From Actinocrinis sp035605935 (GTDB lineage: Bacteria; Actinomycetota; Actinomycetes; Streptomycetales; Catenulisporaceae): 54,338 bases of DNA. Below, one piece after another: positions 38,942 through 46,588 of the stretch (position 1 is its first letter; every line of letters starts with the position of its first letter). Both the position numbers and the translations under genes were made by a program. Location: NCBI RefSeq assembly GCF_035605935.1, contig NZ_DATNGK010000001.1:1-54338 (forward strand), in the 5' to 3' direction. Below the pieces are notes generated by a model. It made no database searches, was not told the DNA's origin, and saw only the letters and a list, made by a program, of their open reading frames with translations.

Positions 38942-40305
38942 TGACCGCGACCCTCGTCGAAGCACCGGCCACCGACGCCGCGCCGGCGGCTGCCACCCCG
39001 GTCCCGGTGGCCCGCGCGTACCGCTTCGAACTGGTCAAGCAGTTCTCCCCCTGGCGTACTCGACTGCTGATTCTCGCCTGCTGGATCGGCCCGGCGCTGT
39101 TCGTGCTCGCCGTGAGCAAGCAGAGCAATCTGCCCTCTGACACGCTGTTCGGTCGCTGGATGCACGCCACCGGCTGGGCCGGCCCGCTGATGCTGCTCGG
39201 CTTCTGCGGCACCTGGGGGCTGCCCCTGCTCACCTCGCTGGTCGCCGGGGACGTGTTCGCCGCCGAGGACCGGCTGGGCACCTGGCGCCACCTGCTGGTC
39301 GCGGTCCGCTCACACCGGCGCATCTTCGCGGCGAAGGCGCTGGCCAGCCTCACCGTCATTCTCCTGCTGGTGGCCGGCCTGGTCGCGTCCGGGATAGCCG
39401 GCGCGCTGATCGCGGTCGGCAACAAGCCACTGATAGGCATCGACGGACACACACTGGCGCCCGGCGACGCCGCCGGCAAGGTCCTGCTCGCCTGGGCTTG
39501 CGCGCTCGCCCCGACGCTCGCGCTCGCCGCCATCGGCCTGCTCGGGTCGGTCGCGCTCGGCCGCTCGCCGATGGGCCTGCTGCTGCCGGTGGTCGTCGGC
39601 CTCACGATGCAGTCGGCGCAGATGCTGCCGCTGCCGGTGCCCGTGCGCCTAGCGCTGCCCGGCTACGCCTTCATCGCCTGGAACGGGCTGTTCGCCGAGC
39701 CGCAGCAACTCAGCCCTCTGCTGATCGGCGTCGCGGTGAGCCTGGCGTGGGCGATCGTCGCGACCGCGCTTGCTTACCTGCTGTTCCTGCGGCGGGACTT
39801 CACGAATCTCACCAACGACGGCGCCGGACGCAAGGCCCTGACACTCGGAGCCCTGCCGCTGGCCGGCGTGCTGGCCGCGTCGATCGCCATCATTGCCGTC
39901 TCGAGCGGTGCCACCGGTTCCGGGATCGATCAGGACAAGGTGCAGCGGTCGCTCGCCACGGCGTTCGGCCATCTCTACCGGCTGCAAGAGCAGCAGCTGC
40001 ACCGTCCCGCGGTCACCGAGGCGCAGTTGCGGACCACGGCCTCGTGCGCCAAGAGCGAAGGGCTCACCGCGCAAGAAGGGCCGGGCAACGACTGGCGCTG
40101 CACCGTCACCTGGCACATCCCCGGCGTCGCGATCACTGGTCAGGCCATCTACCAGCTCGACGTCACCGCGAACGGGCGGTACATCGCCGACGGCGATGGC
40201 CCGAAGGAAGTGAACGGCTACTTCCTGGTTCAGACCCCTGATGGGACTGCGCCGAACCCGCTGTGGCAGTTCGACGGCAACGTCGATCTGCTTCCTTCTC
40301 ACTAA
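38941..40305 (+). CDS. ABC transporter permease with a C-terminal extracytoplasmic domain
   Basis: About 454 aa. After ~20 Ala/Pro/Thr residues come six membrane helices, ~30-320 (RLLILACWIGPALFVLAV, ASLTVILLLVAGLVASGIAG, LLAWACALAPTLALAAIGLL, LPVVVGLTMQSAQMLPLP, LLIGVAVSLAWAIVATALAY, LPLAGVLAASIAIIAVSSG). Residues ~330-454 are hydrophilic with a Cys pair (TTASCAKSEG, WRCTVTWHIPG) and beta strands ending FLVQTPDGTAPNPLWQFDG; they should sit outside the membrane and could bind the cargo or fold it. That domain is not usual in ABC-2 permeases. The gene ends 12 bases before the phosphoesterase gene. Confidence 0.85.
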   Translation: MTATLVEAPATDAAPAAATPVPVARAYRFELVKQFSPWRTRLLILACWIGPALFVLAVSKQSNLPSDTLFGRWMHATGWAGPLMLLGFCGTWGLPLLTSLVAGDVFAAEDRLGTWRHLLVAVRSHRRIFAAKALASLTVILLLVAGLVASGIAGALIAVGNKPLIGIDGHTLAPGDAAGKVLLAWACALAPTLALAAIGLLGSVALGRSPMGLLLPVVVGLTMQSAQMLPLPVPVRLALPGYAFIAWNGLFAEPQQLSPLLIGVAVSLAWAIVATALAYLLFLRRDFTNLTNDGAGRKALTLGALPLAGVLAASIAIIAVSSGATGSGIDQDKVQRSLATAFGHLYRLQEQQLHRPAVTEAQLRTTASCAKSEGLTAQEGPGNDWRCTVTWHIPGVAITGQAIYQLDVTANGRYIADGDGPKEVNGYFLVQTPDGTAPNPLWQFDGNVDLLPSH

Positions 40306-40317
40306 AGGAATGACTCA

Positions 40318-43083
40318 ATGCAGGTAACGCGCCGTAGACGGCCTGTCGGGAAGTCTCAGCCTTCGCCCGACGGCCAGCGTGGCCGACGAAGCTTCACCAA
40401 GGCCGGTGTGGCTTCGATCGCGCTCGTCTTCACCGGTGCCAGTATCGGCTCCGCCTCGACCCAGCAGCTCGGCAGTCAGCATGTCGGTCAGCTGACCGGC
40501 AAGGGCGAGGTCATAGCGAGCGACCAGTACATCAAGCCGATCGGCACCCGCCTGGTGATCAACCAGGGCAAGATCATGGGCGCGACGGTCAGCCCGGACG
40601 GCACCCACGTGGCGGCCGCGGTCGCCGACGGCGGGGCCGCGATGGTCATCGTCGACCTGCGCAGCTACCAGGTCCAGCAGGTCGTCGGCAGCTCGACGAC
40701 GGCGAACCTGAAGATCAGCGGGAACGACGTCGGCCAGACCTCGCCGACCTACTCGCCCGACGGCAAGTCGCTGTGGCTCGGCCGCACCGACGGCTACACC
40801 AAGTTCACCGTGAACGCCGACGGCACGCTGGCCAACCCGGTCGACGTCTCGATCGCGGCCAACGGCGCCGAGCACGCGCTGTCGGCCAAGGTCGTGTTCT
40901 CGGCGGACAGCTCGACCGTCTACGCGGCGGTCAACGGCCAGAACCGCGTCGTGGCCCTCGACGCGGCCACCGGCACCGTAAAGCAGAGCTGGAACACCGG
41001 CATCGCGCCGCGCGGCATCGTGCTGGTCGGCGGCAAGCTCTACGTGAGCAACGAGGGCGGCCGCACCGCAGTCGCCGGCGACACCACCATCAACTCGTAC
41101 GGCACCGACGTGCCGGCGAACCCGCAGACCGGTTCCTCCACCACCGGCACCGTCAGCGTCATCGACACGGCGAACCCGTCGGCGGCCGTCGGCAGCATCA
41201 GCGTCGGCCTGCACCCGACCGCGGTCTACGCGGCCGGCAAGACGGTGTTCGTGGCCAATACCAACAGCAACAGCGTCTCAGTGATCGACACCGCCAAGAA
41301 CAAGGTGGTGCAGACGATCTCGACCCAGCCCTGGCCGCAGGCCACGGTCGGCTACGAGCCCGACGCGATCTCGCTGACCTCTGACGGCCGCCTGCTGGTG
41401 ACCCTCGGCCGGGCCAACGCGGTCGCGGTATACCGCTTCACCTCGGCGCACGAGCCGGCCAGCTATGTGGGCCTGCTGCCGACCGACTACTTCCCGGCCG
41501 AGGTGGCCACGGTCGGCAACCAGATCGTGGTCGCGAACACCCGCGGTGTCGACGCCCTGCGCCCGACCGTCGCGGCCGGCCACAACACCCACGACACCAC
41601 CGGCAGCCTGACTCGCTTCACGCTGCCGAGCGACCAGACGATCCGCAGCTACACGGGCAAGGTCTTCCAGTACAACGGCTGGACGCCCGGCTCGGTGCAG
41701 TACGCCAAGGGCGGCGGCGACAAGAAGGCGGTGCCGGTCCCGGTGCGGATCGGCGACCCGTCGACGATCAAGCACGTCTTCCTGATCGTCAAGGAGAACC
41801 GCACCTACGACCAGCTCTTCGGCGACGTGGCGAAGGGCAACGGCGACTCGACGCTGACCCAGTTCGGCGAGGCCGTCACGCCGAACCAGCACGCCCTGGC
41901 GCAGCAGTTCGGCCTGTACGACAACTTCTACGACGTCGGCACGAACTCCGCCGAGGGCCACAACTGGCTGATGCAGTCGGACGACCCGCAGTACACCGAG
42001 TCCTCCGCGGGCGAGTACCTGCGCAGCTACGACACGGAGAACGACGTCCTGGGCCACCAGGAGTCGGGCTTCATCTGGAGCGGCGCGCAGGCCGCGGGCA
42101 AGAGCGTCAAGGACTTCGGCGAGTTCCAGTCGATCGAGAACAAGCCGGCCGGCGCGACCTGGCAGAACTACTACTGCGACACGCAGACCATGGCCGCGAC
42201 GGGCGCCCCGAGCGCTTACCCGATCCAGGTCGGTTCGGCGATCCCGTCGCTGAACGCCGTGTCGGTTCAGGGCTTCCCGCTCTTCGACCTGTCGGTGCCG
42301 GACATCTACAAGGCCCAGGTCTGGAAGCAGGACTTCGCGAAGAGCGGTCCGGCCAACCTGAACATGTTCTGGCTCTCCGACGACCACACCGGCGGACCGC
42401 CCAGCCCGGCCGCCGAGGTGGCCGACAACGACCTGGCGGTCGGCCAGATCGTGGACACGATCTCGCACAGCAAGTACTGGAAGGACTCGGCGATCTTCGT
42501 CGTCGAGGACGACTCGCAAGCCGGCCTCGACCACGTGGACGGCCACCGCGCCCCGGTCCAGATCATCAGCCCCTGGGCCAACCACGGCGTCGTGGACGAC
42601 CACTACTACTCGCAGATCACGATGATCCGCACCATCGAGCAGATCCTCGGGATCCACCCGATGAACCAGCTCGACTCCGCGGCCACCCCGATGACCGACG
42701 CGTTCACCCCGAAGCCGAACTACGCGCCGTTCACCGCGGTACCGAATCAGACCTCGCTGACGCTCGGCCTCTCGCAGCAGCCGTCCTGCGGCGCCAACGT
42801 GCCGGCCGGCCAGAACAGCGCCGCCGTCGCCAGGGCCAACGCGGCGGCCACGACCGTCCCGCTCGGCGAGCAGTCCGTGGCGGCGCAGTGGAAGGCGTGG
42901 GCGTCACACCAGCGTCTGGTCGGCCCGAGCGCCATTCCGGACTACGCCAACCCGCAGCAGATGAACCGGTACGTCTACTACCAGACCACCAACTGGACCA
43001 AGCCGTACCCGGGCGACAGCAAGATCTACACCCCGAACCAGGTCCCCGGCGCCTTCCTCCCGTCCGCGGACTCAGACAACTGA
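40318..43083 (+). CDS. Secreted YncE-like beta-propeller / phosphoesterase (PF04185-like) fusion
   Basis: 921 aa. The N-terminus has GQRGRRSFTKAGVASIALVF, a twin-arginine-type signal (RRSFTK). Residues ~50-455 are a propeller of YncE/lactonase-like blades (VSPDGTHVAAAV, YVSNEGGRTAV, VFVANTNSNSVSVIDTAKN). Residues ~485-780 are a phosphoesterase: HVFLIVKENRTYDQLFGD is the first metal and nucleophile block of phospholipase C/acid phosphatase AcpA-like enzymes, then GHNWLMQSDDP, FVVEDDSQAGLDHVDGHRAP with two Asp and a His, and a C-terminal domain to 921. It would cleave phosphate esters outside the cell. Position behind the ABC genes and divergent from pitA suggests phosphate gain. AAAGGA is the ribosome site. 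A strong terminator follows. Confidence 0.88.
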   Translation: MQVTRRRRPVGKSQPSPDGQRGRRSFTKAGVASIALVFTGASIGSASTQQLGSQHVGQLTGKGEVIASDQYIKPIGTRLVINQGKIMGATVSPDGTHVAAAVADGGAAMVIVDLRSYQVQQVVGSSTTANLKISGNDVGQTSPTYSPDGKSLWLGRTDGYTKFTVNADGTLANPVDVSIAANGAEHALSAKVVFSADSSTVYAAVNGQNRVVALDAATGTVKQSWNTGIAPRGIVLVGGKLYVSNEGGRTAVAGDTTINSYGTDVPANPQTGSSTTGTVSVIDTANPSAAVGSISVGLHPTAVYAAGKTVFVANTNSNSVSVIDTAKNKVVQTISTQPWPQATVGYEPDAISLTSDGRLLVTLGRANAVAVYRFTSAHEPASYVGLLPTDYFPAEVATVGNQIVVANTRGVDALRPTVAAGHNTHDTTGSLTRFTLPSDQTIRSYTGKVFQYNGWTPGSVQYAKGGGDKKAVPVPVRIGDPSTIKHVFLIVKENRTYDQLFGDVAKGNGDSTLTQFGEAVTPNQHALAQQFGLYDNFYDVGTNSAEGHNWLMQSDDPQYTESSAGEYLRSYDTENDVLGHQESGFIWSGAQAAGKSVKDFGEFQSIENKPAGATWQNYYCDTQTMAATGAPSAYPIQVGSAIPSLNAVSVQGFPLFDLSVPDIYKAQVWKQDFAKSGPANLNMFWLSDDHTGGPPSPAAEVADNDLAVGQIVDTISHSKYWKDSAIFVVEDDSQAGLDHVDGHRAPVQIISPWANHGVVDDHYYSQITMIRTIEQILGIHPMNQLDSAATPMTDAFTPKPNYAPFTAVPNQTSLTLGLSQQPSCGANVPAGQNSAAVARANAAATTVPLGEQSVAAQWKAWASHQRLVGPSAIPDYANPQQMNRYVYYQTTNWTKPYPGDSKIYTPNQVPGAFLPSADSDN

Positions 43084-43105
43084 TAATCGGTTCCGCTGCA
43101 CCGAG

Positions 43106-43137
43106 ACGCTCGGCTGGGTCATCCAGCCGAGCGTTTT
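43106..43137 (+). terminator. Intrinsic terminator after the phosphoesterase gene
   Basis: ACGCTCGGCTGG (43106-43117) and CCAGCCGAGCGT (43123-43134) form a perfect 12-bp stem with a five-base loop, followed by TTTT. It is 23 bases after the stop: the best terminator in the window. Confidence 0.92.
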
Positions 43138-43353
43138 GCGTGAGCAAACCTCGTGCCTGTCCCGGGGGACGCGTCGCGCGGGACACTGCCTGTTGAGGCT
43201 GCCCTTTCGGGCAGCCAAGTCCGCCCCTGCGCCTTCCTTTCGGGGCGTATCTGCGCAGCATCCATCAGCCTACTGTTTCAGCTGTAGGGGAAGGCACCGC
43301 CAGCGCCGGCGCGCGACAAGTCTCCGGCAGGCACACGGGATGGGTGAGACGCA

Positions 43354-45633
43354 GTGCAGCCACGTAGTCCTCATCGGCGACACGTCGTGCCGCGCCGCGC
43401 TACGCGCCGGCTGATCGCGACGGTCCCGCTGCTCGCGCTGGCGCTGCTGCCGACCGGGCCGTCACAGGCGAGTCTCCCGCCCGCCGACCCCATCTTCGGC
43501 CCCTTCATCACCGCTGATCCCGGGGAAACCACGCTGAGTCAGTTCACACAGTTCACCGTCAGCGGTTCGAGCCTGCCGCTGGGACAGGCGACCGTGCGGC
43601 TGCGTGGCGTCGTCGCGGGAACGGTGCACGTGTCCGCGGCGAACCCGGGCGACACCACAGGCAGCTTCGGTCCCACGGACCTTCCGGTGCCCACCGGCGC
43701 GGCGGCATGCGGCTCGGACGCCGTGACGATAGACGGCGTGACCACGCAGGCCACGATCACGGTGCTCTGCCCGACTCTGACCATCACCCCCAACCCGGTC
43801 TTCTCGGCCGGGACGGCGACAGACCTCGAGATCACCGCAACCGGCATGGCCACGGACCGGACCATCACCCTGGCCATCGACGGGCGGGCCCTGCCCGCCT
43901 CCGCCAGCGACGAAAACGGCCGGATGACCCCGGTGACCGTCACCGGCAGCACGCTCGCTTGCGGCGCGCATCAGCTCGCTGTGACGATCCAGCCGCCCGC
44001 TGGACCGGTGATAGAAATCCGGCGCCGCCTCGCGGCCGCGGCGACGACGTACCCGCTGCCCACCGTGACGCGCACGATCACCGTGCTCGGCTGCGCGTCA
44101 TCAGCGCCGCCGCCGCTGATCTTCGCCGATCCCTTCGAGACAGGCATCGAGCAATTCACCCAGTTCTCGGTCGAGGGCTTCGATCTGGCCGCGGGACCGG
44201 CGACGATCAAACTGCGTGGCGTGACGGCGGGTACGGTCACCGTGGGTACCGATGGGACGTTCCCCCCGACGGTCTTCACGGTGCCGGCCGGGGCCGCGGC
44301 CTGTGGTCAGGATCCTGTCACGATCGACGACGTCACCCCGGCGGTCGCCCAATCCGTCATCGCCGTGTTCTGTCCTTCGGTCACCGTCACGCCGAACCCG
44401 GTGTTCTCCGGCGGCGCTCCGGCGGATCTGGCCATCGCAGGGGTCGGATTCCCCGGCAACCGGGCGATCGACTTCACCATCGACGGGCAGGCATTCGGCA
44501 CCGTCACCAGCGACGCCGCCGGATCGGTGCATAAGACGGTCTCCCAACTCGCCTTGGCTTGCGGCGATCACCAGGTCGTGGCCACTGCCCAGCCGGAGCC
44601 GGTGGAGCCCGGGTTCGTCGGCCGCGCCAATGCGGCGCACACGCTCGGCGCGCGGGCTACCGTGCCGAGCGACCCGCCGATCCCCGCCTCGGCCGACGTC
44701 ACCGTCCTGGGCTGCGTCTCCTCCCCCACGCCGCCGCGGATCCACGCCATCCCAATCGAGACGACGCTGCGCCAGTTCACCCGGTTCTTCGTCGACGGCG
44801 CGCTGCTGCCGGCCGGCCCGGCCACCATCCGGCTGCGGGGCGTGATAGCTGGCACGGTGCAGGTCAGCCGGGCCGGAACCTTCCCCGCGACAGATCTGCA
44901 GGTGCCGGCCGGCGCCGCCGTCTGCGGTCAGGATTCGGTGACGATCGACAAGGGCGGCCCGGTACTCGCCACCGCCTCGATCGCCGTGTACTGCCCGTCG
45001 ATAACGGTCACGCCGAACCCCGTCGTGTCGGGCGGCGGCGCCGCGGCGCTGAACCTGAGCGGCGTCGGATTCCCGCCGAACCGGACCGTCGATCTCGGCT
45101 TCGACGGACAGAACCGCACCACCGTGACCAGCGACGCGGCGGGCGCGATCCACGGCCAGATCCGCGGCATCACGCCCGCCTGCGGTCAGCATCAGTCCAC
45201 TGCGACGGCGCGGCCGCCGACCACGGCCGTGAAGCTGCCGCAGGCTTTCCTCCCGATCAGCGCCTCGGCATCGGTCCTCGTCGTCGGCTGCGCCCGGATC
45301 ATCGCCAATCCGGCGGTCATCCCGCAGGGCATGCTCACCCATGTCACTGGAACCGGGTTCCTGCCCAGAACCGCCGTCACGCTGACCTGGCAGAGCCCGA
45401 GCGGTACGGTGCTCGCCCCGTGCGCCCGCGATGCGGTATCCGTCCCGGCGATGACGACCGACGCGGCCGGCCGCATCGACGTGTTCTGCCTCGCCTTCCC
45501 GCATGAGGCGATCGGCGCGGTACGGCTATCTGCATTGCAGAGCCCTGAACAGGAGTCGGTAGCCGTCATCATCGAGGACGGTTCGATGCAGCCCTCATCC
45601 GGTAACCCTGACCAATTCATCTACCGGAACTGA
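43354..45633 (+). CDS. Large secreted protein with three repeated ~200-residue modules
   Basis: 759 aa. After an Arg-rich start and hydrophobic core (LIATVPLLALALLPTGPSQAS) come three similar modules at ~47-247, 255-454 and 462-646, then an unmatched Ig-like piece to ~740. Each module opens with QFTQF/QFTRF, then ATxRLRGVxAGTV, a CGxDxVTID turn, CPxxTxTPNPVxSxG, a DG-rich strand, the sequence TSDAAG or DENGRM, and ends with ACGxHQ and VLGC; each keeps four to five Cys. The fold is probably Ig/IPT-like beta sandwiches used for wall or matrix binding. I do not recognise the family. The GTG at 43354 is uncertain. It precedes the FHA-kinase operon but is separated from it by a terminator-like hairpin. 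Confidence 0.7.
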   Translation: MQPRSPHRRHVVPRRATRRLIATVPLLALALLPTGPSQASLPPADPIFGPFITADPGETTLSQFTQFTVSGSSLPLGQATVRLRGVVAGTVHVSAANPGDTTGSFGPTDLPVPTGAAACGSDAVTIDGVTTQATITVLCPTLTITPNPVFSAGTATDLEITATGMATDRTITLAIDGRALPASASDENGRMTPVTVTGSTLACGAHQLAVTIQPPAGPVIEIRRRLAAAATTYPLPTVTRTITVLGCASSAPPPLIFADPFETGIEQFTQFSVEGFDLAAGPATIKLRGVTAGTVTVGTDGTFPPTVFTVPAGAAACGQDPVTIDDVTPAVAQSVIAVFCPSVTVTPNPVFSGGAPADLAIAGVGFPGNRAIDFTIDGQAFGTVTSDAAGSVHKTVSQLALACGDHQVVATAQPEPVEPGFVGRANAAHTLGARATVPSDPPIPASADVTVLGCVSSPTPPRIHAIPIETTLRQFTRFFVDGALLPAGPATIRLRGVIAGTVQVSRAGTFPATDLQVPAGAAVCGQDSVTIDKGGPVLATASIAVYCPSITVTPNPVVSGGGAAALNLSGVGFPPNRTVDLGFDGQNRTTVTSDAAGAIHGQIRGITPACGQHQSTATARPPTTAVKLPQAFLPISASASVLVVGCARIIANPAVIPQGMLTHVTGTGFLPRTAVTLTWQSPSGTVLAPCARDAVSVPAMTTDAAGRIDVFCLAFPHEAIGAVRLSALQSPEQESVAVIIEDGSMQPSSGNPDQFIYRN
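43492..45292 (+). repeat. Three tandem ~600-bp coding repeats (modules)
   Basis: The modules occupy about 43492-44095, 44116-44716 and 44737-45292. Conserved in all three: QFT(Q/R)F, RLRGV or KLRGV, AGTV, CG(S/Q)D, VTID, CP, TPNPV and ACG-x-HQ. The DNA is diverged, so the duplication is old. Confidence 0.75.
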
Positions 45634-45643
45634 TCAAGGGCCC

Positions 45644-45675
45644 GCTGGCCGGCCGCCGGATGCCGGCCGGCCAGC
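45644..45675. terminator. Hairpin after the repeat-module gene
   Basis: GCTGGCCGGCCG (45644-45655) and CGGCCGGCCAGC (45664-45675) form a perfect 12-bp stem with an eight-base loop, 11 bases past the stop. Confidence 0.75.
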
Positions 45676-45758
45676 CTGCCTTGTTAGTGGACTGTCACCC
45701 TCGTGCTAGCCCTCTCGGCAAAGCCCGGATGCCTGCGTTAGACTTTCGAAACGACACA

Positions 45759-45777
45759 TACCGACACGGGGTCGGTA
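45759..45777. promoter_or_regulatory. Inverted repeat before the FHA-kinase operon
   Basis: TACCGAC-ACGGG-GTCGGTA, 7-bp perfect arms, 34 bases before the FHA start. Operator or mRNA hairpin; a TTAGACT at 45738-45744 just upstream could be the -10 region. Confidence 0.45.
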
Positions 45778-45811
45778 CGCCAACTCGCGATCAGCTATGC
45801 ACGGGGGCACA

Positions 45812-46588
45812 GTGGATACGTTGGTTGTGCAGCTTCCTGACCTGGGAGCTAACCTGCGCGACCGTCCCGAGGCGCCCCGGCTGCTCTCGCTCGGACCCGG
45901 CGAAGTGGTCACCTTCGGGCGCGGCTCGGCGGACTGCGCGACGGACATCCGGATCCTCGGCGAGGGCGTCTCGCGCTTCGCGGGTGAGATCACCGCGGTC
46001 GACGATCACTGGCGGCTTTCGAACCTGAGCCGCTCGACCACGTACGTCGTGGAGAACCTCGAAGGCGCCGGCGAGTACGTAAAGGTCGCGCCCGGTCGGC
46101 TCGGCGCGCCGATCCCGTTCGAGCTGTCCCGCATCCTGCTGCCGCTGACATCCGGGTTCGTACAGCTGCGGATCTTCGCGCCGCAGCACACGTACTTGGC
46201 TCCGGGATCGGCTCACGGCGCGGGCGAGTACACGGTCATGCCGTTCGCCCTCGACCCGACGGCGAAGTATTTCCTGGTGCTGCTGGCGCTGTGCGAACCC
46301 CGGCTGCGCGACCCGTCCAGCGTGGCCATTCCGAACGTGAGCGAGGTGGCCGCGCGGCTGCGGCCGCTTCCGGAGTGCGCCGAGCTGACGCCGTCCGCCG
46401 TGAACTACCACATCGACTATCTGGCCGTCAGCAAGTTGCGAGTGCGGGAGCGCACCGGCACCGAGGAACTGGCCCGCCTCGACTGGAAACGGGAGGCCGT
46501 GGTCGCCATGGCGCTGCGCTTCAATCTGGTCCGCGAGGAGCAGCTGTCCATGCTGCCATCGCGGCGCACCGCGGGCAGTGCGCTGTGA
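45812..46588 (+). CDS. FHA-domain protein with C-terminal helical domain
   Basis: About 258 aa. Residues ~25-130 form an FHA domain: VVTFGRGSA is the FGRG loop (35-38), EGVSRFAGEITA holds the SR/H site, and WRLSNLSRSTTYVV has the N-x-S/S-x-G-like end. FHA domains bind phospho-Thr peptides, so this protein should read the product of the kinase encoded after it. Residues ~145-258 are different: KYFLVLLALCEPRLRD, VSEVAARLRPLPECAELTPSAVNYHIDYLAV (split: VSEVAARLRPLPECAE; LTPSAVNYHIDYLAV) looks like a winged-helix-like DNA- or protein-binding segment. The GTG at 45812 has GGGGG before it; an ATG at 45797 is also possible. The stop overlaps the kinase start (GTGA), tight translational coupling. Confidence 0.85.
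   Translation: MDTLVVQLPDLGANLRDRPEAPRLLSLGPGEVVTFGRGSADCATDIRILGEGVSRFAGEITAVDDHWRLSNLSRSTTYVVENLEGAGEYVKVAPGRLGAPIPFELSRILLPLTSGFVQLRIFAPQHTYLAPGSAHGAGEYTVMPFALDPTAKYFLVLLALCEPRLRDPSSVAIPNVSEVAARLRPLPECAELTPSAVNYHIDYLAVSKLRVRERTGTEELARLDWKREAVVAMALRFNLVREEQLSMLPSRRTAGSAL

Noticed and set aside
41278..42657. 459-codon minus-strand ORF inside the phosphoesterase gene
   Set aside because: Val/Arg/Asp-biased shadow of a well supported gene.
44101..45504. 467-codon minus-strand ORF inside the repeat-module gene
   Set aside because: Arg/Gly-rich shadow; the three modules and signal peptide are in the plus strand.
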